Shown piece by piece: positions 45,485-53,093 of a DNA stretch of 54,839 nt. Source of the stretch: a bacterium. GTDB taxonomy: Bacteria > Myxococcota_A > Bradymonadia > REDH01. Under the pieces are notes generated by a model that saw nothing but the letters and a program-made list of their open reading frames with translations, did no database searches and was not told where the DNA came from. The translations under genes were made by a program, and so were the position numbers. The stretch lies in assembly GCA_030427825.1 (NCBI GenBank), contig JAUICO010000017.1:1-54839 (forward strand). Direction: 5' to 3'. The number at the start of each line of letters is the position of its first letter. Within the stretch, counting starts at the first letter, position 1.

Positions 45485-47560
45485 ATGCGCTCCGGCCCAC
45501 ATCGACCCCTGCTACCGCTGCTGCTGAGCCTTGCCGTTGTTGCGGCGTGGGCGCCGCATGCCGCGCAGGCGCAGCACAGCGACGAGCACCGATCGACGAC
45601 CTGGGCGACAGGGCCGAACCGCGGCGGCGCGTCGGAGCTGGGTGCGACGGAAGAAGCGGATCTCGAATCGACGGCCGGCGGCTGGACCTCACTTGCCGCT
45701 GAGGCGGAGCGCACGCCGTCCGCACAGGTTCGGCGCGGCGGCGGTGAGGGCGCTCCTGCCTACCTCATGCTGCGTGGCTCGGACCCGGCGCACGTGCTTG
45801 TGCTGCTCGACCGAATGCCTGTCCACGGCGCACTGGACACCTCCTTCGACCTCTCGCTGATTCCCGTCGAGCTGCTCGGCTCGATGACGGTGTATCGCAG
45901 CAACGCTCCGGTGCAGCTGGGGGCGCCACGCCCGGGCGGCATGGTTCACCTGGAGACGCGCTTCCTCGATGATGACGGCGCCCGAATCTCACTGACAGCG
46001 GGCAGCTACGATACCCGGCGTATTCACTACGCCCAGCAATGGCGCGGTCGCAGCGGTTCGACCCTGATGTCTGTCCTGTACCGCGGCGCGCAGAATGACT
46101 TCGAGTTCTTCGATGACAATGGCACCCCCCTGAACGCAGGCGACGACGCGACGTCCCGCCGTCGAAACGCGCACGCCGCTTCAGGCTCCTTCCTGATCAG
46201 GAACCGAATCCGCACCGCGAAGTGGCGGCTCACGTCGATGTTGCTCGGCGGTGCCGGTAGCGGTGGAGTGCCCGGTATCGTTTCGGCGCCGGCCCTGCAT
46301 ACATCGCGACAACGCCTGCGAGCGCAGTTCGGCTTTCGTGCGCAGCGGCCTCGCTGGCCGGGTGACAACAGTGACCTGGAGCTTGTCGGCGGTCTGAGCT
46401 TCGACCGACGGCAATACACCGACTCCCGCGACGAGCTCGGCGTTGGCGCGCAGGAGCTGACCGAGAGGGCGCGCCTCTCAATGCTTGGCGCAAGGACCAC
46501 ACACTGGCTGGGAAAGCACACGGAGCTTGCGACCGTGCTGGATTGGACCGCCGAAGCCTATCGTCCGCAGGACGCGCAGCAGCAACCGGTGGTTACGCGC
46601 TCGCAGAGGCACACGCTCGCGGCGGGCCTGCAGACGACATTTCGCTTCGCCGACCGTCGTCTCAGCCTGGATTTGGGGACACGTGTGGACCTGCTGCTCG
46701 ATCGGGTCGCCCGATTGGGAGGAGCGTTCACCGGAGCTGAACAGTCGCTGCTCTGGTCGCCGCGAGGCGGGATCTCGGTGAACCCGATTCAAACAGGTCC
46801 ACTGCGCCTGCAGCTCTACGCGAGCTTCGGGCTCGCCGATCGAGCGCCGGGATTCTTTGAGCTGTATGGAGACCGCGGCACAAGCTCGGGCAATCCCGAT
46901 TTGAGGCACGAACGGCGGCTCGGCTACGACGTCGGTGCGCGTAGCGTATACACGGGCGAAGAGTTCGGATGGGCGCTGAGCTACGGGTGGTTCGACCGCC
47001 ATGCAGACGACCTGATCGTGTTCGTCGAAAATGGAGTTGGCGTTGCAGTGCCCCAGAACATCGCAGAGGCGCGACTGCGAGGGCACGAGCTTGCGGCTGA
47101 GTTCAACTGGGGCACCCATATTCGGGTTGCCGCACAATACACATTCCTTGATGCGTTGAATCGAGAAGCGGCCGGTAGCCGGTACGCGCTGCCATACAGA
47201 GCGCGGCACACGTGGAGCGCCGAGCTGGGCGGCGGCTGGGCGTGGTTTGGAGCCTCATGGCGTGCGTCGGGCAGCAGCGAATCCTTCCTGGACAAGCGAG
47301 AGCTTCGCCCCCTGCCGGCGCGCACCATTCACAACGTTGAGCTGAGATTTCGCCCACCCGCTCTCTGGTCTCCGGAGCTGACCATCGCTGTGAATAATGT
47401 GTTCGACGATCGCACGAACGAGGTAGAACTGCCCGACGGCGGGAGGCCGCGAAGTGTTCCGGCGGCGATCTCTGACTACGTCGGCTATCCGCTGCCCGGC
47501 CGCGCCTATTACGTCACGCTGTCCATGACGCCGGGTCTCAGCGAGCGCAGGGACCGCTGA
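45485..47560 (+). CDS. TonB-dependent outer-membrane receptor (candidate B12 receptor)
   Basis: A 691-residue exported protein: signal peptide (MRSGPHRPLLPLLLSLAVVAAWAPHAAQA), a plug domain of about 100 residues (YLMLRGSDPAHVLVLLDRMPVHG, VELLGSMTVYRSNAPVQLG, GGMVHLET), then a large beta-barrel with the TonB receptor blocks ASFGLADRAPGFFELYGDRGTSSGNPDLRHER and, at the end, IAVNNVFDDRTNEVELPDGG. No clear TonB box was seen. Its stop overlaps the 3' end of the convergent beta-propeller lipoprotein gene by 23 bases. No riboswitch is seen upstream of it. Because the facing operon is under a cobalamin riboswitch, I infer corrinoid transport. Confidence 0.85.
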   Translation: MRSGPHRPLLPLLLSLAVVAAWAPHAAQAQHSDEHRSTTWATGPNRGGASELGATEEADLESTAGGWTSLAAEAERTPSAQVRRGGGEGAPAYLMLRGSDPAHVLVLLDRMPVHGALDTSFDLSLIPVELLGSMTVYRSNAPVQLGAPRPGGMVHLETRFLDDDGARISLTAGSYDTRRIHYAQQWRGRSGSTLMSVLYRGAQNDFEFFDDNGTPLNAGDDATSRRRNAHAASGSFLIRNRIRTAKWRLTSMLLGGAGSGGVPGIVSAPALHTSRQRLRAQFGFRAQRPRWPGDNSDLELVGGLSFDRRQYTDSRDELGVGAQELTERARLSMLGARTTHWLGKHTELATVLDWTAEAYRPQDAQQQPVVTRSQRHTLAAGLQTTFRFADRRLSLDLGTRVDLLLDRVARLGGAFTGAEQSLLWSPRGGISVNPIQTGPLRLQLYASFGLADRAPGFFELYGDRGTSSGNPDLRHERRLGYDVGARSVYTGEEFGWALSYGWFDRHADDLIVFVENGVGVAVPQNIAEARLRGHELAAEFNWGTHIRVAAQYTFLDALNREAAGSRYALPYRARHTWSAELGGGWAWFGASWRASGSSESFLDKRELRPLPARTIHNVELRFRPPALWSPELTIAVNNVFDDRTNEVELPDGGRPRSVPAAISDYVGYPLPGRAYYVTLSMTPGLSERRDR

Positions 47561-48746
47561 CTTCAACAAAGTCGATGTCGAGCGGTGGAAAACCGGTATC
47601 CAGGGTGTTTGAGGCCGGCAAACCTGTGACTGCGTCCAGCACAACCACTCCTTCCTCGCCGGGCGTTCGATCCGCGATCCACACACGGCCCCAGCGCTCC
47701 TCGATGTCGAAAATTCCACCGCCTGGCGAGGTCCACACTTCAGGCCCAAGCTCGAAGGTGTCATCGAGGGTGGCGCGGTGCACCGTCACGCTGAAGTCAT
47801 CGTTTGCGAGCGCGACCCACACCCGTCCCTGTTCGCCGAAAGCGACGCGGAAGATGTCGCGATTGCCCAGTTCGGCCTCAGTTACGACCAGCCCGCTCGT
47901 GTGACCGTTGCGCAGGTCGACAACTTCAAGGCCGCCATCATCGGTCGCTTCGCTTCCGATTCCGCGAGAGAATGATCGGTACACACCCGAGTGTGTGAAG
48001 GCGACGGTGCCGTCGCCTCTGATCGCGTAGGAGGTCGGATTGCAGGCCGCCAGTTCGAGCGTGGCGCTGCCCGTAAAAGCCGGAGCGGGCTCAAGCGTGT
48101 CCGGGTCGTAGGCGTGCAGGTAGCCACGGGATTCGGGAAGACACACAGGGTAGTCGTCCAGCCCCTGAATCATCGCGTACGCTACGCCATCGACGATGAA
48201 GACAGCGCCCGGCTCAACCTTTTCGTCGTCGTCGGTCCACACAGGCAGCTGCACGGGTCCGTCGACCAGAAAGTCGCCGTCGTCGACCTTGTTGGCGTCC
48301 ACACGGATAAGCGAGCCGTCGGCATACAGCGGGACGAGGGCGGTGCCGTCATCGCTGAGGGCGATGTCCCACGGATTTGCACCGGCGCCGACCGACCTCT
48401 GCCACAGGGTCGCAAACCCACGTTGCGGATCGAGCTCCTGAATCGAATCCGCGCCCAGCCGATTTACGACAAACACACGCTCGCCAAAGACGCGGACCAG
48501 CGAGTCGTGATGGACCGCCGTGAGGTCGGATGCCACCTCGTATGTGTCCGCGTCGATGACAGCGACGCTGCCGCCGGCGCCGAACTCCGTCGCCACCACA
48601 ACCACACAGCGCGATGTGAAAGCGCTTCCGTCGTGCCTGCCGAAATCGCCGGTGTCGCCGCCTTCTGAGCCGGTCAGCTCATCGCAGCCGGCGAGCAGCG
48701 CCAACCCCGCGATGGCAAGAAGCGATGCTGTCGCGGTCCGCCTCAA
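47538..48746 (-). CDS. beta-propeller-like lipoprotein in cobalamin-riboswitch operon
   Basis: The 402-residue lipoprotein (lipobox LAGC, Cys21) is built from recurring strands of the YncE/beta-propeller type: [106 protein letters not shown] and [23 protein letters not shown]. About seven such units fit the length. Several Cys may form disulfides. It is the last gene after the riboswitch, overlapping the previous gene by ATGA. In Bacteroides the B12-binding BtuG is a surface propeller lipoprotein beside BtuB; similarity here is by architecture and context only. Confidence 0.8.
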   Translation of the reverse strand: MRRTATASLLAIAGLALLAGCDELTGSEGGDTGDFGRHDGSAFTSRCVVVVATEFGAGGSVAVIDADTYEVASDLTAVHHDSLVRVFGERVFVVNRLGADSIQELDPQRGFATLWQRSVGAGANPWDIALSDDGTALVPLYADGSLIRVDANKVDDGDFLVDGPVQLPVWTDDDEKVEPGAVFIVDGVAYAMIQGLDDYPVCLPESRGYLHAYDPDTLEPAPAFTGSATLELAACNPTSYAIRGDGTVAFTHSGVYRSFSRGIGSEATDDGGLEVVDLRNGHTSGLVVTEAELGNRDIFRVAFGEQGRVWVALANDDFSVTVHRATLDDTFELGPEVWTSPGGGIFDIEERWGRVWIADRTPGEEGVVVLDAVTGLPASNTLDTGFPPLDIDFVEVSGPCAR

Positions 48747-49966
48747 AGCGGGTCCCGGACGAAGGCGCCCACCGCGTCGATGTCGAAGCCTGCGCTGTCG
48801 AAAGTCGGGGTCGGGTCGTAGACCGGGTGTCCGGCGCCATCGACTTCGCTGCCGTCGCCGACAATGTCGGTAACACGAACATGGGTGATCGAAGTCAGGT
48901 CCAGGAGGCCGCGCATGACCATGGCATGCTGACGCAGGGTGGCAAGGTCGAAGCCTGTGCCAAAGTCCGACGCGTACGCACCAGCCACCTGGCTGTAACG
49001 ACTTGTGTCGACCGATCCGTATGTGGGGATCGCGTCGTTTCCACGCGCGGAGATATCAAAGGCGGCAAAATCGAGACCGTTGCTCGATACTTCAACACGC
49101 GCGAACTCGAGAAAAGTCTCGTTGAACGCGTTCTCGAAGACGACGATGTCGGCTCCCGGGATATCGGATGCGGCCGCGCTCAGAGCGACGGTGATGGTGC
49201 CACCCTCGCCGAGACTGAGCACATCGTCTGATGCGCGACTCGCCGGGCCGATGGCTCTGCTTGTATCCGACCAGTCCTCACCAAGGCGGGCGCCGGGCAC
49301 AAACTCGACGACTTCGTCTGCCCAGATTTGCAGGCGCTCGTCGTCAGTCGGAACCGCCGTCCAGCCGACAGCGCTCCCCTGAGTTGGGAAGCCGCCTTCG
49401 TGGACCCGATAGACCTGATGAAAGTATGGGGATTCGCCCACACAATTGTCCGTCACACGAGCAAACACCCGCACATACTCGACGTCGTGCGGGGCTTGAA
49501 CGGTGACGGCGTTGCCGGCCACCCATGCGTCTGGCGACGTCGCCGAGATGTCGTAGCTGACTCCGACCTCGATCGCTGTCACGGCGATGTCGGCAGCTTC
49601 CGTGCCGAGGGGCGCCGTCTCGCCGTCGCTAAAGGTCAGGGTGTCGCCGTTGAGCACCGCCCGCAGAGTGGGCCCCTGGGGGATCACGCATTCTTCGGGG
49701 CAGGGCGGCGAGGCGCAGGTGCTGACCGCGACACAGCGCGCACCATCGAACCAGGTGCCGGCATCGCAAACACAGGTTCCTGCCATGTCGCAGTGTCCGC
49801 CGTCGCCGCAATCCAAATTCGCGCAACGGCCGTCATCGACGTATTCCCAGGGGCCTTCCTCGGCGGTGTTCTCAGCGCTCCGATCGTCGGCACACGCGGA
49901 AAGCCAGAGCAGTGTGCCGAAGCAAACAGCGATGGCGCTCGAGCGAATGTGTGGATTGCGATACAT
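48743..49966 (-). CDS. lipoprotein with EGF-like segment and [14 protein letters not shown] surface domain
   Basis: A 407-residue lipoprotein with lipobox LSAC (Cys25). The first part has an EGF-like Cys-rich segment ([20 protein letters not shown], about 48-67). After a beta-sandwich-like middle, the C-terminal 190 residues hold [56 protein letters not shown] and [11 protein letters not shown] recall proteins with this pattern annotated as cell-surface proteins in other phyla, beside TonB receptors and propellers, but cannot check it. Second gene of the cobalamin-riboswitch operon, 7 bases after the first and overlapping the third. Function unknown. Confidence 0.75.
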   Translation of the reverse strand: MYRNPHIRSSAIAVCFGTLLWLSACADDRSAENTAEEGPWEYVDDGRCANLDCGDGGHCDMAGTCVCDAGTWFDGARCVAVSTCASPPCPEECVIPQGPTLRAVLNGDTLTFSDGETAPLGTEAADIAVTAIEVGVSYDISATSPDAWVAGNAVTVQAPHDVEYVRVFARVTDNCVGESPYFHQVYRVHEGGFPTQGSAVGWTAVPTDDERLQIWADEVVEFVPGARLGEDWSDTSRAIGPASRASDDVLSLGEGGTITVALSAAASDIPGADIVVFENAFNETFLEFARVEVSSNGLDFAAFDISARGNDAIPTYGSVDTSRYSQVAGAYASDFGTGFDLATLRQHAMVMRGLLDLTSITHVRVTDIVGDGSEVDGAGHPVYDPTPTFDSAGFDIDAVGAFVRDPL

Positions 49967-49973
49967 GATGAGA

Positions 49974-50423
49974 CTACTGCGCCGCCGTCGTCAGGATTGA
50001 CCAGCCGAATCCGCCACAACCTGTATCGAAGTCAGACGCGTCCGCACCGGCAGCGTTACGGGTCGAGCTTTCGTCGGCGCCGTCAAAGACCGACTGGCAG
50101 AGGCGGAGTTGACCCGTGCTATCTGTCGCCCACTCGAAGCGACTCCAGAGGTCGGGCGAGAACTGGTTGTCGGCGTCGTTGTGTGCGATCAGCACTCCGG
50201 CGCCGTTGTCGACAAAGCTGATGTCGAACCCGGAGGTGTCGGGCGCAGACCCGAGCACCAGGCGCGTGTCGGAGATGACCAGCGCCATACCGAAATCGTC
50301 CGTGTACGATCCGACGATGTCGGGGGCCTCGAAGCCTTCGGCGTCCTCGTCGCACGCTGAGAATGCGCAAACGAGCGCGAGCAGAGAAACCAGCCGGAGG
50401 GCTCTTGTCGTGAATACAGACAT
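49974..50423 (-). CDS. small hypothetical lipoprotein, first gene of cobalamin-riboswitch operon
   Basis: The 149-residue protein has a lipoprotein signal with lipobox FSAC (Cys24), followed by DEDAEG and a small beta-rich domain: [65 protein letters not shown] and the end [13 protein letters not shown]. Two Cys near the end could pair. I know no family; a lipocalin-like barrel is possible from the strand pattern but not shown. It begins about 110 bases downstream of the riboswitch B12 box and has a GGGA site before the ATG. Confidence 0.7.
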   Translation of the reverse strand: MSVFTTRALRLVSLLALVCAFSACDEDAEGFEAPDIVGSYTDDFGMALVISDTRLVLGSAPDTSGFDISFVDNGAGVLIAHNDADNQFSPDLWSRFEWATDSTGQLRLCQSVFDGADESSTRNAAGADASDFDTGCGGFGWSILTTAAQ

Positions 50424-50520
50424 GAATCTGTCCCGTTGTCGATCTGGCGGCCCGTTACAGCGGGGCGGCCGGTGTTGTCGTTGGACGTGGCAATCCCTCG
50501 GTGCACACGTACCCGTTACA

Positions 50521-50535
50521 CGCGGACCATCCGCG
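50521..50535 (-). terminator. hairpin directly downstream of the riboswitch aptamer
   Basis: CGCGGA-TGG-TCCGCG on the minus strand is a perfect 6-base stem with a 3-base loop, 9 bases after the B12 box. It may be the loop-loop partner element of the cobalamin riboswitch (the hairpin beyond the aptamer that pairs with loop L5) or part of the expression platform. No T-run follows, so control is more likely at translation or Rho. Confidence 0.5.
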
Positions 50536-50720
50536 CTTCGCTGTGGCAGGTCTTCGGACTCTCGAGCGTGCGCGTTGCGCTCCTACTCTCCGCATTCTTC
50601 CCAGGCCTGAGCCCAGTGAGGTGTTTGCAGATTTCGTTCTCGATCACCGCTGCGGGGCAGCTCCGGATTCGCACCGGATTCCCTCTCTCGGCCTCAATGA
50701 CGTAGCATCTCGGCGCCTCA
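50536..50720 (-). promoter_or_regulatory. cobalamin (adenosylcobalamin) riboswitch
   Basis: On the minus strand the conserved core is present and in order: GAATCCGGTGCGAATCCGG (50663-50681), GCTGCCCCGCAGCGGTGA (50644-50661), CACTGGG (50612-50618), GGGAAG with its partner segment, and the B12 box AGTCCGAAGACCTGCC (50545-50560). These are the diagnostic sequences of the Cobalamin riboswitch family, which shuts off expression when B12 is bound. It lies about 110 bases before the first lipoprotein gene. Limits at both ends are approximate. A hairpin at 50521-50535 adjoins it. Confidence 0.95.
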
Positions 50721-50734
50721 GCACGCCGGACGCT

Positions 50735-50751
50735 GCTCCCGTCAGGGGAGC
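50735..50751 (-). terminator. hairpin after the deacetylase gene
   Basis: GCTCCC (minus strand 50751-50746), loop CTGAC, GGGAGC (50740-50735). It lies about 45 bases after the deacetylase stop and before the riboswitch. No T-run, so only a candidate terminator or the base of the riboswitch leader. Confidence 0.3.
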
Positions 50752-50794
50752 TTGTCAAGACGAAAACCGGGTCGTCCCGTGAGGCCTCGGCCGG

Positions 50795-52168
50795 TCAATC
50801 GGTGGGCGAGACGGCCTCGGGTTCCACGACGAGCGGGCCCAGCGGCGGCGCTACGGCAGCGACGGCGCTCAGCTCGCGCTGTAGATCTTCGAGCGAGCAA
50901 TCGAACTCCTGGCGGACGAAGTGCTCGAGGGTCACAAACTGCACGTCGTCCCACTCTGCGGCACGCGCCAGCGCGGCACGCACGATCTCCGGGTTGCTGC
51001 GATCGTGCATCAGGACGATGCCACCCTGGTGTATGGCTTCAAGCAGGCGCGCCAGCGTGAGCTTGAAGACCTCATCTTCGTCGTTGCGTCGCGCCAGCTC
51101 CCAATCGCGCGTGTCGCGATGCCACAGCACCTGGAGCATGCCGCTGCGTTCCATCGCGTCACCCCATTGGTTGTGAATCGCCGGTGCGTAGTCTGAGCCG
51201 CCGTAGAAGGGCGCGCCGCCGGGAGGCCTGAAGTAGGCGGAACGCCGGGGGTTCAAGGCCCTGTCAGCCAGCCACAGTTCGTACCGATCTCGAATCTCAG
51301 GGTAGGCGGCAACGGTGTCTTCCGGGCTGGTGTCCCAGTGCAGATCTCCGAAGACGTCTCCACGCGCTCGTCGGAAGTCCCGCGTCGTTTCGGTGTGCAG
51401 CGCGAGATTGATTGCGATCTCGCAGAGTTCGACTTCAGCGAGGACCCAGTGAGCGCTGTTAACGCCCATCACCCGGTCGAACTGTCGGGCGTGACGAAAG
51501 GTATGATTGCCGATCTCGTGCCCTTCATCGTGCATGCGATGAATGAGAGGGTGGGAGTCCGAGTCCAGAATCCTGCCGACCACGAAGAAGGTCGCTGGAA
51601 CCTGCGCCGCCGCAAGGATGTCGAGCAGCGCCCCCGTCGTGTCGTCGTCCGGTCCGTCGTCAAAGGTCAGTGCCGCTACGCGCCGTTCGGTGCGGCCGCC
51701 GGGGTACAGACCGGGAACCCACTGTGACGCCTGTCGCCGCCCCGTCCATCGATAGTCCGCGTCTAATCCGCGGCACCGCGTCCGGCTGTTCGCCGCCCCG
51801 CTGCCGCCCCCGTGCTCTCCATTGTCACTCTCCGTGTCCCTTCGGCCTTCGCCGAGCGCGGCTGGCGGTAGCACAGCAGGGGGCTGGGTTCGGGGGGGCT
51901 GCGCCTCGGTGGCGACAGGCGAAATCACCGGTGGTTGGGTGCTCGGCACGGTGTGGGGAGCGTCGTCTATCGGGCGGCTCGCGCTCTGCCGCCCCGAGTC
52001 GGCGGCTGCTTCCGTTGCGGCGTGGTGGTCGTCGATCGTCGCCGTCGCGGAAGCTTCATCGCCGTCGCCCGCTGTGTTGCTGCGCTCGGTCTTCCCACAG
52101 GCAGACATCCACACACAGAGGCACATTCCGAAGCACAGCCCCAGCGCCTTGAGGCACAGCCGGTTCAG
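50795..52168 (-). CDS. polysaccharide deacetylase (NodB-domain) lipoprotein, start uncertain
   Basis: The protein has a NodB/CE4 domain: TFDDGPDD with the catalytic and metal Asp pair, HEIGNHTFRH with the metal His residues, RPPGG and the C-terminal IVLMHDRS. It should remove acetyl groups from peptidoglycan or another polysaccharide. The N-terminus is a lipoprotein signal with a lipobox WMSAC; from the first ATG (52126) only six to nine residues precede the Cys, too short for a signal. A full signal (NRLCLKALGLCFGMCLCVWMSAC) appears only if translation starts at CTG 52168 or CTG 52216; no ATG, GTG or TTG exists upstream in frame before the SDR stop. I give 52168. Confidence 0.8.
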   Translation of the reverse strand: MNRLCLKALGLCFGMCLCVWMSACGKTERSNTAGDGDEASATATIDDHHAATEAAADSGRQSASRPIDDAPHTVPSTQPPVISPVATEAQPPRTQPPAVLPPAALGEGRRDTESDNGEHGGGSGAANSRTRCRGLDADYRWTGRRQASQWVPGLYPGGRTERRVAALTFDDGPDDDTTGALLDILAAAQVPATFFVVGRILDSDSHPLIHRMHDEGHEIGNHTFRHARQFDRVMGVNSAHWVLAEVELCEIAINLALHTETTRDFRRARGDVFGDLHWDTSPEDTVAAYPEIRDRYELWLADRALNPRRSAYFRPPGGAPFYGGSDYAPAIHNQWGDAMERSGMLQVLWHRDTRDWELARRNDEDEVFKLTLARLLEAIHQGGIVLMHDRSNPEIVRAALARAAEWDDVQFVTLEHFVRQEFDCSLEDLQRELSAVAAVAPPLGPLVVEPEAVSPTD

Positions 52169-52231
52169 CGGTGAATCGTGCGCCTCAAGGGCAGCGCTGT
52201 TTTGTTCGCAGATCAGCGGCTTCCCCTCGGC

Positions 52232-53068
52232 TCAGCGCTGAATCCGGCGCTTCGCGATTCGAGACAGAACGCCCTGGTAGGCGGTCGGAAAACTGCGCTG
52301 TGCCAGGTCGATTGCGTACGCGTCCTTCCCTATCAGTACGCGCCGCTTGTTGCGTTCGATACCGCGGACGATCGAGATCGCGGCGGCCTCTGGGGTCGTG
52401 CGCGCCACCCTGTCGAAACGGTCCGCCACCTGCTCAGGTGTGTCCCCAAAGCGGTCTATGCCCGTCGTGCGAGAGTTGCGCGCAATGTTTGTTCGTATCC
52501 CGCCCGGGTGCACACAGGTCGCGCTCACACACGAATCTTCCATGTCGAGTTCTTCGCGGAGCGCTTCTGTGTAGCCCCGAACAGCGAACTTCGCAGCATT
52601 GTAAACACCCTGCGTCGGCACGCTGATGATGCCAAACACGCTGGAGACGTTGACGACGTGCCCGTAGCCTGCAGCCTTCAGGTGAGGCAGGAACGCCCTT
52701 GTTCCGTACACGACGCCCCAGAAGTTGATGTTCATCAACCACTCGAAGTCTTCATAGCTGACGGTGTCGAGTGTCGCACCGAGAGCCACGCCGGCGTTGT
52801 TGATGATGATGTGGGCTTCGCCGTAGTGCGCGACGACGGACTCAGCCCATGCTTCGACCTCTGCGCGATCTGCGACGTCGACGACCGTTGTGTGCACGCG
52901 CCCGCCGAGCGGTGTGGCAGCCTCTTCCGTCTCTGTGAGGCCCTCTTCGTCGACGTCACTGAGCGCCAGTCGGCACCCGCGCTGAGCGCATTGCAAAGCC
53001 AGCGCCCTCCCGATGCCGGACGCCGCGCCTGTAATGGCGACCACTCTACCTTCGATGCTTCTATTCAT
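52232..53068 (-). CDS. classical short-chain dehydrogenase/reductase
   Basis: The 278-residue enzyme has TGAASGIG near the N-terminus (about 14-21), DVDEEG for cofactor choice, NNAGVALG, the Ser of NVSSVFG, and Tyr-Asn-Ala-Ala-Lys (YNAAKFAV) with the catalytic Tyr and Lys. It should reduce or oxidise an alcohol or keto group with NAD(P)(H). Its stop (52232-52234) is in the same frame as the deacetylase that follows. A 25-base gap separates it from the symporter gene upstream, so the two may be co-transcribed. Substrate unknown. Confidence 0.9.
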   Translation of the reverse strand: MNRSIEGRVVAITGAASGIGRALALQCAQRGCRLALSDVDEEGLTETEEAATPLGGRVHTTVVDVADRAEVEAWAESVVAHYGEAHIIINNAGVALGATLDTVSYEDFEWLMNINFWGVVYGTRAFLPHLKAAGYGHVVNVSSVFGIISVPTQGVYNAAKFAVRGYTEALREELDMEDSCVSATCVHPGGIRTNIARNSRTTGIDRFGDTPEQVADRFDRVARTTPEAAAISIVRGIERNKRRVLIGKDAYAIDLAQRSFPTAYQGVLSRIAKRRIQR

Positions 53069-53093
53069 AATACGCTCGCTGGGCGACGACTGA

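Larger units (their letters stand above)
50424..50794. other. 371-base intergenic region holding the riboswitch and leader
   Basis: Between the deacetylase stop (50795) and the first lipoprotein start (50423), all on the minus strand. It contains, in transcription order, a 6-base hairpin GCTCCC-CTGAC-GGGAGC (50735-50751) that may end deacetylase transcription, the riboswitch, the small hairpin, and a leader with a 9-base direct repeat TGTAACGGG (minus strand, 50512-50520 and 50451-50459). No coding gene was recognised. Confidence 0.6.
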
